Shown here: positions 56,377 through 64,000 of the stretch, piece by piece | Layout of the letters: the number at the start of each line of letters is the position of its first letter | How positions within the stretch are numbered: the stretch's first letter is position 1 | Source: Pseudomonas lalucatii | GTDB taxonomy: Bacteria > Pseudomonadota > Gammaproteobacteria > Pseudomonadales > Pseudomonadaceae | NCBI RefSeq assembly: GCF_018398425.1 | Contig: NZ_JADPMV010000001.1 | Span: 1,302,001 to 1,366,000 of the forward strand | Direction of reading: 5' to 3' | Length of the DNA: 64,000 bases | Translations under genes and position numbers: made by a program | Notes under the pieces: generated by a model | Databases searched by the model: none | What the model saw: only the letters and a program-made list of their open reading frames with translations | What the model was told of the DNA's origin: nothing

Positions 56377-57323
56377 TGCACGACCTGCGCGTGCTCGGAG
56401 CGCATCGACAACGCCACCCGTTCCGCCGTACCGAGGGGGATCTCGCCGACCACAGTGACCATCACGTCGCCATCGCTCGTCGCCATGCGCCGGGACACCG
56501 CGACGGTGGGGCCGAGCTGGCTACGCGCATCCCCGACCGCGGCGCCCTGCAGCGGCTCCAGAAACACACTGAAGCGGGCCACGCCATCGTCGTACATAAG
56601 GCACGCAACGGCCTCGTCCGACACCGGGCTGCGGCGTCGGCTAACGGTACTCAGGGTGAACCCCGGGGGCAACCAGTCCGCCCGCCAGGCGCCGGCGCCA
56701 TTGGCCACCGCCTCGCTCAGGCGTACCGGCTGGCAGTCCGTACTGGGCCGCAATGCGGCGGCGTCGGGAGGCGTGGAGATATCCAGGCGGGTGAACTGAA
56801 AGCGCTCGAGCAACTGCCCCTTGTCATTGAGCAGCAGGGTTTTCAGCGGCAAGCCGCTCTCGCGGTCCAGGTGCAGCTCGACCCCATAGCGATGCTGGTC
56901 ACGCGGTACCAGCGCCAGCACCACCGCGGCCCGGCCCGCAACACGGGACGCCCCCATCATCCGCAGTTCGTACCACTGCTCCAGCTGCTCGACATCGATT
57001 TCACGCGCCGGCCAGGCCTGGGCACCCACCACCTGATCGGCCAGGGTGCCGCTCACGCACTGGGCACGCCCGTTTACCCGCAAGACCTCCTGGGCGGGGC
57101 CGTCCAGCTGCAGCAGGCGCTCGCGCACGTCACCGTCCTCGACCCTCTGCCAGATGCCATGGGTCGAGAAGCTGCCGTTGCGCTCGTATACGAAAGTCCC
57201 CTGAAAACTTTGACTGCGCTCCGCCTCGGCCAGGCGCTGCAACCAATCTTGCGCGTCCTCGGCAGCGAAGGCGGACATCGCCCAGCCACCGCACAGGAAA
57301 AGAGAGAGAGGAATAAAGCGCAT
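56373..57323 (-). CDS. mucB: AlgU regulator MucB (RseB)
   Basis: A 316-residue periplasmic protein with signal peptide (ending AMSAFA, about residue 20). The first domain (QDWLQRLAEAERSQSFQGTFVYE) is the LolA-like fold that binds MucA and lipid/LPS signals. It protects the anti-sigma factor MucA from AlgW cleavage. AAGGAGG precedes the ATG; 8 bases separate it from mucA. Confidence 0.95.
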   Translation of the reverse strand: MRFIPLSLFLCGGWAMSAFAAEDAQDWLQRLAEAERSQSFQGTFVYERNGSFSTHGIWQRVEDGDVRERLLQLDGPAQEVLRVNGRAQCVSGTLADQVVGAQAWPAREIDVEQLEQWYELRMMGASRVAGRAAVVLALVPRDQHRYGVELHLDRESGLPLKTLLLNDKGQLLERFQFTRLDISTPPDAAALRPSTDCQPVRLSEAVANGAGAWRADWLPPGFTLSTVSRRRSPVSDEAVACLMYDDGVARFSVFLEPLQGAAVGDARSQLGPTVAVSRRMATSDGDVMVTVVGEIPLGTAERVALSMRSEHAQVVQ

Positions 57324-57331
57324 GCGCCTCC

Positions 57332-57928
57332 TTAACGGCTTTCCAGGCTGGCGGCGCGCGCGTAGGGCAATGCCCCCTCGCCGCCACTCATGGCCGCCTG
57401 CTGGGCATGCTGGCGCAGATAAGCCGGCAGGCGCTGCTCATGCCAGCCAGCCTCGGCATCGCCAGCAGCCGCGGCCGTGCCGGCCTGCTCGTTGGCCGTG
57501 CTGAAACCCGCCAGCATGGCCGGCCCTTGGGCCTGGACCTGCGGACCGAGCAGGGCCGGCTGGGCGGCTTGCTGCGCCAGCTGTGCAGCGCCGATCTCGT
57601 CCTGGTTGTACAGACGCACGCCGGCCAAGACGGCAACGGTCACCGAGGCCGCCACCGCCAGGCGACCGATCGAGCGCCAGGGACCACGAGCCGCCTTCTC
57701 CGCCACCGGCAGCGCCTCGTCAGCCAGGGCCGCGGAAACCGCAGCCGCGATATCCAGTTTCGGCTCCAGCAGCTCCTTGTGCATCACCGCACGGGCGATC
57801 TGATAGCGCGACCAGGTCGCGCGCAACTCCGCATCGTTGCTCGCACCGAGTACACGGCGCAATTCCAGTTCATCCGCTTCGTTATCCATCACCGCGGACA
57901 GCGATTCCTGCAGGGCTTCTCGACTCAT
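57332..57928 (-). CDS. mucA: anti-sigma factor MucA
   Basis: A 198-residue inner-membrane anti-sigma factor. The cytoplasmic AlgU-binding domain begins SREALQESLSAVMDNEADELELRRVL, one TM segment lies at about 85-103, and the periplasmic part ends near PYARAASLESR. The reading frame is intact over its whole length, so the common mucoid truncation is not present. It lies 31 bases downstream of algU. Confidence 0.96.
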   Translation of the reverse strand: MSREALQESLSAVMDNEADELELRRVLGASNDAELRATWSRYQIARAVMHKELLEPKLDIAAAVSAALADEALPVAEKAARGPWRSIGRLAVAASVTVAVLAGVRLYNQDEIGAAQLAQQAAQPALLGPQVQAQGPAMLAGFSTANEQAGTAAAAGDAEAGWHEQRLPAYLRQHAQQAAMSGGEGALPYARAASLESR

Positions 57929-57959
57929 GGCGGTTCCTCTCTTGGCTGTCGCCGCTGTC

Positions 57960-58541
57960 TTAGGCTTCCTGCAACAAGGGTTGCAGGGACTTGTCTATGG
58001 CCTCGCGCGCTCGGAAGATTCGCGATCGCACGGTACCCACCGGACACTGCATGACGCTGGCAATGTCCTCGTAACTGAGACCATCGAATTCACGCAAGGT
58101 TAGGGCCGTACGCAAATCTTCTGGCAACTGCTGAATGCTGCGGTGCACGGTGGCCTCGATCTCGTCCCGCAGCATGAGCCGCTCCGGCGATTCGATGTCC
58201 TTGAGGGCATGGTCGCCGTCGTAGAACTCCGCGTCCTCAGCACTTACATCACTGTCTGGCGGCCGCCGTCCCCGCGACACCAGATGGTTTTTCGCCGTAT
58301 TGATGGCGATCCGATACAACCAGGTATAGAAGGCACTCTCGCCACGGAAATTACCCAACGCCCGGTAGGCCTTGACGAACGCTTCCTGCGCCACATCCTG
58401 GGCCTCATGACTGTCGTGTACGAAACGCACGATCAACCCGAGAATCTTGTGCTGATACTTCAGCACCAGCAGATCGAATGCCCGCTTGTCTCCGCGCTGC
58501 ACGCGCTCGACCAGTTGCTGATCCTCTTCCTGGGTTAGCAT
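57960..58541 (-). CDS. algU: envelope-stress sigma factor AlgU (sigma-22, RpoE)
   Basis: A 193-residue ECF sigma factor, same length as in P. aeruginosa and nearly identical over VERVQRGDKRAFDLLVLKYQ. Sigma region 2 (EAQDVAQEAFVKAYRAL) and region 4 (LREFDGLSYEDIASVMQC) are clear. It directs alginate, envelope repair and osmotic stress genes and its own operon. I use the ATG at 58541 (MLTQEED), not the ATG two codons upstream. Two AlgU-type promoters lie upstream. Confidence 0.97.
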   Translation of the reverse strand: MLTQEEDQQLVERVQRGDKRAFDLLVLKYQHKILGLIVRFVHDSHEAQDVAQEAFVKAYRALGNFRGESAFYTWLYRIAINTAKNHLVSRGRRPPDSDVSAEDAEFYDGDHALKDIESPERLMLRDEIEATVHRSIQQLPEDLRTALTLREFDGLSYEDIASVMQCPVGTVRSRIFRAREAIDKSLQPLLQEA

Positions 58542-58600
58542 GAACACTCCTCGTCAAACCCGAAGGAGTGCAGCGCCTGCCGGTAACTCGGCTTGCCAAA

Positions 58601-58628
58601 ATAGACTCGGGCGTTGCGCAAAAGTTCT
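58601..58628 (-). promoter_or_regulatory. AlgU-type promoter of algU (proximal)
   Basis: On the minus strand GAACTT (58628-58623), 17-base spacer, TCTAT (58605-58601), matching the AlgU consensus GAACTT-N16/17-TCTGA. The predicted start is about 50 bases before the algU ATG. It implies positive autoregulation. Confidence 0.7.
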
Positions 58629-58806
58629 CCCCCCTTCAAACAAGCTTCCGGCAAAACCCTTCGGCGCGGCACGGAATAGCGCGACAGAGGTCTGCGCCTC
58701 GCCGCGCGAATAATCTTAGGTCACCCACTCACGCGACCGACGCCCCCGCTATCAGGGATGCCAGGCGCCATGCCGGATGGACGAAACCCACCTGTGGCGA
58801 CCGTTA

Positions 58807-58833
58807 ATGGAACTCGGAACGACAAGAAAGTTC
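58807..58833 (-). promoter_or_regulatory. AlgU-type promoter of algU (distal)
   Basis: On the minus strand GAACTT (58833-58828), 16-base spacer, TCCAT (58811-58807). The -10 fits less well. Two AlgU promoters upstream of algU are known in P. aeruginosa, which supports the pair. Confidence 0.5.
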
Positions 58834-58918
58834 CCACGCGCCACAGCCTGTCGCAGGCGCGCTATTGTGCCGACCACCCCCTCTATATACTAGGGGCGCT
58901 TTTTCGTGGAATCCGCAC

Positions 58919-60535
58919 ATGAGCCAACACTACCAGCACGACGTTCTAGTCATCGGCAGCGGCGCAGCCGGCCTGACTCTCGCCCTGACCCTGCCCAGGC
59001 ACCTGCGCATCGCCGTACTGAGCAAGGGCAGCCTGTCCAACGGCTCCACCTACTGGGCCCAGGGTGGCGTGGCGGCGGTGCTGGATGACAGCGACACGGT
59101 CGAATCCCATGTCGAGGACACCCTCAACGCCGGCGCCGGCCTGTGCCGCGAAGAGGCCGTGCGCTTTACCGTGGAGCATAGCCGCGCCGCCATCCAGTGG
59201 CTGATCGACCAGGGCGTGCCCTTCACCCGCGACGAGCACACCGCCAGCGAAGACCGCGGCTTCGAGTTCCACCTGACCCGCGAGGGTGGCCACAGCCACA
59301 GGCGCATCATCCATGCCGCCGACGCCACCGGCGCGGCAATCTTCAACACCCTGCTGGAGCGGGCCAGGCAGCAGGCCAATATCGAGCTGCTGGAACAGCG
59401 GGTGGCAGTCGACCTGATCACCGAGCGCAAGCTCGACCTCGACGGCCAGCGCTGCCTCGGCGCCTATGTGCTCAACCGTGCCAGCGGCCAGGTCGACACC
59501 TACGGCGCCCGCTTCGTCGTGCTCGCCACCGGCGGCGCGGCCAAGGTCTACCTCTATACCAGCAACCCGGACGGCGCCTGCGGCGACGGCATCGCCATGG
59601 CCTGGCGCGCCGGCTGCCGGGTCGGCAACCTGGAGTTCAACCAGTTCCACCCGACCTGCCTGTACCACCCCCAGGCCAAGAGCTTCCTGGTGACCGAGGC
59701 CCTGCGCGGCGAGGGCGCCCTGCTCAAGCTGCCCAACGGCCAGCGCTTCATGCCACGCTTCGATCGTCGCGGCGAGCTGGCGCCGCGCGACATCGTCGCC
59801 CGCGCCATCGACCACGAGATGAAGCGCCTGGGCGCAGACTGCGTGTACCTGGACATCAGTCACAAGCCGGCGGAGTTCATCAAGGCGCACTTCCCGACCG
59901 TCTATGAGCGCTGCCTGGACTTCGGCATCGACATCACCCGCGAGCCGATCCCCGTGGTTCCCGCGGCGCACTACACCTGCGGCGGCGTGGTCGTCGACCA
60001 CCACGGCCAGACCGACGTACCGGGGCTCTACGCCATCGGCGAGACCAGCTTCACCGGCCTGCACGGCGCCAACCGCATGGCCAGCAACTCGCTGCTCGAG
60101 TGCTTCGTCTACGCCCGCGCCGCCGCCAGCCACATCGCCCAGGCGCTGGACCAGGTGCCCATGCCCGCGGACCTGCCATGCTGGGACGCCAGCCAGGTGA
60201 CCGACTCGGACGAGGACGTGATCATCGCGCACAACTGGGATGAACTGCGGCGCTTCATGTGGGACTACGTCGGCATCGTGCGCACCAACAAGCGCCTGCA
60301 GCGGGCCCAGCACCGAGTGCGCCTGCTGCTCGACGAGATCGACGAGTTCTACAGCAACTACAAGGTCAGCCGCGATCTGATCGAGCTGAGGAACCTGGCC
60401 CAGGTGGCCGAGCTGATGATCCGCTCGGCCATGCAGCGCCACGAGAGCCGCGGCCTGCACTACACCCTGGACTACCCCGAGCAGCTGGCCGAGGCCAGGG
60501 ACACTATTCTGGCGCCGCCCACCTACGGCGACTGA
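58919..60535 (+). CDS. nadB: L-aspartate oxidase
   Basis: A 538-residue FAD enzyme of the succinate dehydrogenase/fumarate reductase family; it makes iminoaspartate, the first step of NAD synthesis. FAD loop [22 protein letters not shown], catalytic-region HPTCLY and the C-terminal [16 protein letters not shown] are present. ATG at 58919. Its last 32 bases overlap the 3' end of the convergent ygfX gene. Confidence 0.96.
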   Translation: MSQHYQHDVLVIGSGAAGLTLALTLPRHLRIAVLSKGSLSNGSTYWAQGGVAAVLDDSDTVESHVEDTLNAGAGLCREEAVRFTVEHSRAAIQWLIDQGVPFTRDEHTASEDRGFEFHLTREGGHSHRRIIHAADATGAAIFNTLLERARQQANIELLEQRVAVDLITERKLDLDGQRCLGAYVLNRASGQVDTYGARFVVLATGGAAKVYLYTSNPDGACGDGIAMAWRAGCRVGNLEFNQFHPTCLYHPQAKSFLVTEALRGEGALLKLPNGQRFMPRFDRRGELAPRDIVARAIDHEMKRLGADCVYLDISHKPAEFIKAHFPTVYERCLDFGIDITREPIPVVPAAHYTCGGVVVDHHGQTDVPGLYAIGETSFTGLHGANRMASNSLLECFVYARAAASHIAQALDQVPMPADLPCWDASQVTDSDEDVIIAHNWDELRRFMWDYVGIVRTNKRLQRAQHRVRLLLDEIDEFYSNYKVSRDLIELRNLAQVAELMIRSAMQRHESRGLHYTLDYPEQLAEARDTILAPPTYGD

Positions 60536-60956
60536 ACTTCAGCCGCACCCGCAGGCGCCTATGGCTGTCGCGGGGCAGCGCATCGCGCGGGATGCACAGA
60601 CCACGCACCCAGCGCTCGTTCGCCAGGCGAAAGCGCAGCACCACGACCCAGGGCAGGGCCAGGCTGTCGGGGCGCAGCTGGATCGCCTGCCATCCCCTTG
60701 CGCTGCTCCACAGCTGCCAGCCGCCGGCATCGTGACGCAGCGCGCCGAATGCCCGGGGCGAGCTCAGCAGGATGTGCCGCGGCACTACCCAGGCCGCATG
60801 CCCCAGGCACAGGCCGCCTGCCAGCACATAGCCCCAGGGCGGCAGCTCGACCCATAGCAGGCCGAGCAGCGCCAGCGCCTGGCTCAGCCCATAGCACAGC
60901 AACAGCAGCCGCGAGGACCGCCAGCGGCACTCGAAGACCTCACCGGGGCTGGACAC
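60504..60956 (-). CDS. ygfX: YgfX/CptA-like membrane protein
   Basis: A 150-residue protein with two adjacent TM segments (about 17-35 and 40-60) and a basic C-terminal domain ([14 protein letters not shown]), matching YgfX. In E. coli it is the partner of SdhE (also described as a CptA-type toxin that affects FtsZ and MreB). GTG start at 60956, overlapping sdhE by 17 bases; its 3' end overlaps nadB by 32 bases. Confidence 0.75.
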   Translation of the reverse strand: MSSPGEVFECRWRSSRLLLLCYGLSQALALLGLLWVELPPWGYVLAGGLCLGHAAWVVPRHILLSSPRAFGALRHDAGGWQLWSSARGWQAIQLRPDSLALPWVVVLRFRLANERWVRGLCIPRDALPRDSHRRLRVRLKFSRRRWAAPE

Positions 60957-61194
60957 GGTCCAGGATCATGCGAACCATGCGCTTGAGGTCGGCATCCTCG
61001 GGTTCGCCGCGCTGCATGAACCAGCCGAACATGTCCTGATCCTCGCACTCGAGCAACTTGCGATAGCGCGCCTGGTCCTCGGCGTCGAGGTCGGCATAGA
61101 CCTCCTTGACGAAGGGCACCAGCAGTACGTCCAGCTCCAGCATGCCGCGACGGCTGTGCCAGAACAGGCGATTGAGTTCAGTCGAGTCGACCAT
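60940..61194 (-). CDS. sdhE: FAD assembly factor SdhE
   Basis: An 84-residue protein with the family motif RRGMLELD (RGxxE), which guides covalent FAD attachment to succinate dehydrogenase. Length fits E. coli SdhE (88). The ATG at 61194 is used; the 39-codon longer frame is not supported. It lies ahead of ygfX in an overlapping pair. Confidence 0.92.
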   Translation of the reverse strand: MVDSTELNRLFWHSRRGMLELDVLLVPFVKEVYADLDAEDQARYRKLLECEDQDMFGWFMQRGEPEDADLKRMVRMILDRVQPR

Positions 61195-61372
61195 GAAAGG
61201 GTTCCTTGAAATTGCCCGGCATTGATTCAGCCCGGCAGTATAACGGCGAAAGACCGGGCTGTTGACCTTGGCCGCGCCCCGTTCGGCGGCTGTGCGCTCA
61301 GCCGCTGACAAGGCTCCGGCGGCACTCTATGATGTCGCCCCTAACTTTTCACTCAGCGACCTCCCCCTCCCC

Positions 61373-62314
61373 ATGGCCGAAACCGCATTTTTCTGCACCC
61401 TCAGCCACGAAGGCATCCTTGCCGTTCGCGGCCCCGATGCCAGCAAGTTCCTCCAGGGCCAGCTGACCTGCAACCTCAACTACCTGAGCGAGACCCGCAG
61501 CAGCCTCGGTGCCCGCTGCACCCCCAAGGGCCGCATGCTGTCGAGCTTCCGCATTGTCAGCGTGGCGGACGGCTATCTCCTGGCGATGGCCGGCGAGCTG
61601 GTCGCGGCGCAACTGGCCGACCTGCAGAAATATGCAGTGTTCTCCAAGTCCAAGCTCGCCGATGAAGGCGATGCCTGGGTGCGCTTCGGCCTGAGCGGCG
61701 GCGACGGCGCGCTGGTCAGCCTGGGCCTGGACCTGGCCCAGGAGGCCGATTGCGTGGCCCGTGCCCACAACCTGCTGGCGCTGCGCCTGGGCGATGGCCG
61801 CAGCGAACTCTGGGCACCGGCCAGCGAGGCGCCGACCCTGCGCGCCCGCCTGGCCGCCCAGCTGCACGAGGCGCCGCTGAACGACTGGCTGCTGGGCCAG
61901 ATCCGCGCCGGCATCGGCCAGGTACTGGGCGCCACCCGCGAACTGTTCATCCCGCAGATGCTCAACCTGCAGGCCCTGGGCGCGGTCAGCTTCAAGAAAG
62001 GCTGCTATACCGGCCAGGAGATCGTCGCGCGCATGCAGTACCTGGGCAAGCTCAAGCGCCGCCTGTACCGCCTGGCCCTGGATGACCGGCAACTGCCGGA
62101 GCCAGCGGTCGAGCTATTCTCCCCCGTACACGGCTCGGGGGTGGGCGAAGTGGTCCTGGCCGCCCGGAGCGGCGAAGGCATCGAGTTGCTCGCCGTGCTG
62201 CAGGAGGACGCCATAAAGGACGGGCGCATCCACCTGGGGGCCCCGGAAGGCCCGCCACTGCACCTGCTCGACCTGCCCTATAGCCTGGACGCCGACCGCG
62301 AAATCCAGCGCTGA
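61373..62314 (+). CDS. ygfZ: tRNA-modifying/Fe-S assembly protein YgfZ
   Basis: A 313-residue folate-binding protein related to the glycine-cleavage T protein. The diagnostic motif KGCYTGQE is present (about residue 215). It helps assembly or repair of certain [4Fe-4S] enzymes such as MiaB. It is divergent from sdhE, as in many gammaproteobacteria. Confidence 0.92.
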   Translation: MAETAFFCTLSHEGILAVRGPDASKFLQGQLTCNLNYLSETRSSLGARCTPKGRMLSSFRIVSVADGYLLAMAGELVAAQLADLQKYAVFSKSKLADEGDAWVRFGLSGGDGALVSLGLDLAQEADCVARAHNLLALRLGDGRSELWAPASEAPTLRARLAAQLHEAPLNDWLLGQIRAGIGQVLGATRELFIPQMLNLQALGAVSFKKGCYTGQEIVARMQYLGKLKRRLYRLALDDRQLPEPAVELFSPVHGSGVGEVVLAARSGEGIELLAVLQEDAIKDGRIHLGAPEGPPLHLLDLPYSLDADREIQR

Positions 62315-62352
62315 ACCCCTTCCACGCCATCCGACTGCGAAGAGAACCGCGC

Positions 62353-63189
62353 ATGAGCAAGCTCGCCGAGAAAGTCCAAGAAGAACTGCTGCAGGCCATC
62401 GACAACGATGAACTGGTGCTGCCCACCCTGCCGGAAGTCGCCCTGAAGGTGCGCGAAGCCGCCGAAGACCCGAACATCGGTATTCCGGAGCTGAGCAAGG
62501 TGATCGGCAACGACGCGGCGTTGACCGCGCGCATCATCAAGGTGGTCAACAGCCCGCTGCTGCGCACCCACAGGGAAATCACCGACCTGCAGATGGCGGT
62601 GGGCCGCCTGGGCATCAACTACACCAGCAACCTGGCCACCGGCCTGGCCATGGAGCAGATGTTCCAGGCCACCAGCGACGTGGTCGACCGCAAGATGCGC
62701 GAGGTGTGGAACAAGAGCACCGAGATCGCCGGCATCTGCCACGTGCTGTGCCGCCACTACACCCGCCTGATGCCGGACCAGGCGACCCTCGCCGGCCTGG
62801 TGCACCAGATCGGCGTACTGCCGATCCTCACCTACGCCGAGGACCACAGCGAACTGCTGGCCGACTCGATCAGCCTCAACCATGTGATCGAAAAGATCCA
62901 TCCGATCATCGGCGACCGGATCCTGCGCGCCTGGGAATTCCCCGAACTGATCGCCATGGTGCCCAGCCAGCACCTGAACTTCGGCCGCGACAGCGCCAAG
63001 GCCGACTACGTCGACATCGTCCAGGTCGCCACCCTGCAGAGCTACCTGGGCAGCCAGCACCCCTATACCCAGCTGGACTGGGGGCAGATCCCGGCATTCG
63101 CCAAGCTCGGCCTCGACCCGAACGTCGACATGCAGGAGGACGAGGACCTCTCCGCCGCCATGGACGCGGCCATGAGCATGCTGCAGTGA
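62353..63189 (+). CDS. HDOD-domain signalling protein
   Basis: A 278-residue protein with an HDOD domain over about residues 18-215 (LPTLPEVALKVREAAEDPN, LSKVIGNDAALTARIIKVVNS). HDOD lacks the catalytic HD pair and acts as an adaptor, often in c-di-GMP or motility circuits. No second domain is attached. It lies 38 bases after ygfZ and may share its message. Confidence 0.88.
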   Translation: MSKLAEKVQEELLQAIDNDELVLPTLPEVALKVREAAEDPNIGIPELSKVIGNDAALTARIIKVVNSPLLRTHREITDLQMAVGRLGINYTSNLATGLAMEQMFQATSDVVDRKMREVWNKSTEIAGICHVLCRHYTRLMPDQATLAGLVHQIGVLPILTYAEDHSELLADSISLNHVIEKIHPIIGDRILRAWEFPELIAMVPSQHLNFGRDSAKADYVDIVQVATLQSYLGSQHPYTQLDWGQIPAFAKLGLDPNVDMQEDEDLSAAMDAAMSMLQ

Positions 63190-63255
63190 GATGAAGGCGG
63201 CGTGGCGCGCTATCGGCCACCAGACTTGGAGTCACTCGGTTAAGGAATCGACCAT

Positions 63256-64000
63256 ATGCGCGTTGTGGTGCTGCTGCTCTCCTTGCTCCTGGGCACCGGC
63301 GTGGTCGCGGCACAGCCGCTACGCCTGACCAGCGGCGAGTGGCCGCCTTTCCACGGCACGGAGCTGCCACAGCAAGGCGTCGCCTCGCAGATCGTCACGG
63401 AGGCCTTCGCCCTCGAAGGCATCGAGGTGCAGTGGGAGTTCCTGCCCTGGGCACGCGCCATGCAACTGGCCAGCCAGGGGCGGCGCGCCGGCACCGGGCT
63501 GTGGCGCCGCAACGCCGAGCGCGAGCGCCTGTTTTACATAAGCGACCCGGTGCTTGAGACCCAGACCCATCTCTTTCATCGCAAGTCCGTCGAGCTCACC
63601 TGGCAGACCCTGCTCGACCTCCAAGGCCTGCGGATCGGCGCCACCCGCGGCTATTATTACGGCGAGGCCTTCGAACGGGCCGAACTGAGCGGGCAACTGA
63701 ATGTCCAGCGCATCATCAGCGACGAAGTGGCTCTGCGCCAATTGCTGGCGGGGAGAATTGATCTGTTTCCCCTCGCCAGAACGGTCGCCTCGAGCCTGCT
63801 GGCCCAACGCTTCACGAGCGCCGAACGGCTGCAGCTGAGCTTCCATCCCCGGCCGCTGAGCAGCCACAGCCTGCATCTACTGCTGTCGCGCCGGATCGCC
63901 GCTAACGCCGAGTTGATGGCGCGCTTCAACAACGGCCTGGCGCGCCTGCACGAGAGCGGCAAGGTAGCCCAGTGGCTGCTGGACGCCCAGCAGCCACTGG
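63256..64000 (+). CDS. periplasmic solute-binding protein, family 3 (truncated by window end)
   Basis: The frame is open for 248 residues to the window edge. It begins with a signal peptide (MRVVVLLLSLLLGTGVVAA, cleavage after AQ or AA), then LRLTSGEWPPFHG, VEWEFLPWARAM-like and RRNAERERLFYISDPVLE, typical of SBP_bac_3 proteins related to amino-acid ABC transporters. No transporter gene is visible, so it could be a stand-alone sensor-like binding protein. TAAGGA precedes the ATG at 63256. Confidence 0.82.
   Translation, partial: MRVVVLLLSLLLGTGVVAAQPLRLTSGEWPPFHGTELPQQGVASQIVTEAFALEGIEVQWEFLPWARAMQLASQGRRAGTGLWRRNAERERLFYISDPVLETQTHLFHRKSVELTWQTLLDLQGLRIGATRGYYYGEAFERAELSGQLNVQRIISDEVALRQLLAGRIDLFPLARTVASSLLAQRFTSAERLQLSFHPRPLSSHSLHLLLSRRIAANAELMARFNNGLARLHESGKVAQWLLDAQQPL

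Larger units (their letters stand above)
58542..58918. other. divergent control region between algU and nadB
   Basis: A 377-base region without genes. It holds the two AlgU-type promoters for algU and, near nadB, a TATATACT stretch (58884-58891) that may be the nadB -10 element. I found no clear -35 for nadB at proper spacing. Confidence 0.55.

Noticed and set aside
57332..57928. Possible mucA frameshift as in mucoid strains
   Set aside because: The frame is complete to the normal C-terminal end; no truncation.

Overview
The window is about 64 kb of GC-rich chromosomal DNA from a gammaproteobacterium, almost certainly a Pseudomonas. The main evidence is the right-hand third. It carries nadB divergent from algU-mucA-mucB-mucC-mucD, followed by lepA, lepB, a DUF4845 gene, rnc, era, recO and pdxJ, in the order known from P. 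aeruginosa. A second Lon protease with a chagasin-like inhibitor, an AraC regulator that fits PruR, and putA/putP further left extend that synteny.

Layout. 1-12.2 kb: housekeeping and stress genes, namely a Gfa-fold protein, a hemerythrin-like protein next to a tiny oxidase-subunit-I-like membrane protein, a PNPOx/GAF pair, an aldo/keto reductase, two VOC proteins, a methyltransferase, a large bifunctional penicillin-binding protein, a 1-Cys peroxiredoxin and an azoreductase. 12.3-28 kb: a catabolic island with two BCCT carriers flanking a thiol-dioxygenase-like cupin. Next to them lies a tight seven-gene minus-strand operon: Rieske oxygenase, aldehyde dehydrogenase, rubredoxin-fused NAD(P)H reductase, FAD amine oxidase-like protein, cupin, MFS carrier and an M24 metallohydrolase with the catalytic residues of the DMSP lyase DddP. 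LysR regulators sit on both sides. 28-34.3 kb: a redoxin/2-oxoglutarate-oxygenase fusion and the proline genes putP and putA. 34.5-42.3 kb: an accessory block with a sensor-less chemoreceptor, an NIT-like membrane protein and an EAL protein in one operon, several small proteins, an AFG1/ZapE ATPase, the PruR-like regulator and a second NIT-like protein. 42.4-48 kb: lon2, icp, a lipoprotein, cmoA and cmoB. 48.1-64 kb: the conserved pdxJ-to-algU cluster, nadB, ygfX-sdhE, ygfZ, an HDOD protein and a truncated periplasmic binding protein.

How the genes fit together. The island reads as uptake (BCCT), oxidative dealkylation (Rieske enzyme fed by a rubredoxin reductase), aldehyde and amine oxidation, and a pita-bread lyase/hydrolase, so the likely substrate class is betaine-like onium compounds (N- or S-). 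The 35-38.3 kb trio looks like a split receptor: the signalling domain and the sensor-like domain are on separate membrane proteins, with a c-di-GMP phosphodiesterase as third partner. The algU region encodes the envelope-stress sigma factor, its anti-sigma factor MucA (full length here, so no sign of a mucoid mutation) and MucB/C/D, with two AlgU-type promoter candidates upstream of algU. I saw no tRNA, rRNA, CRISPR array, insertion sequence or prophage.
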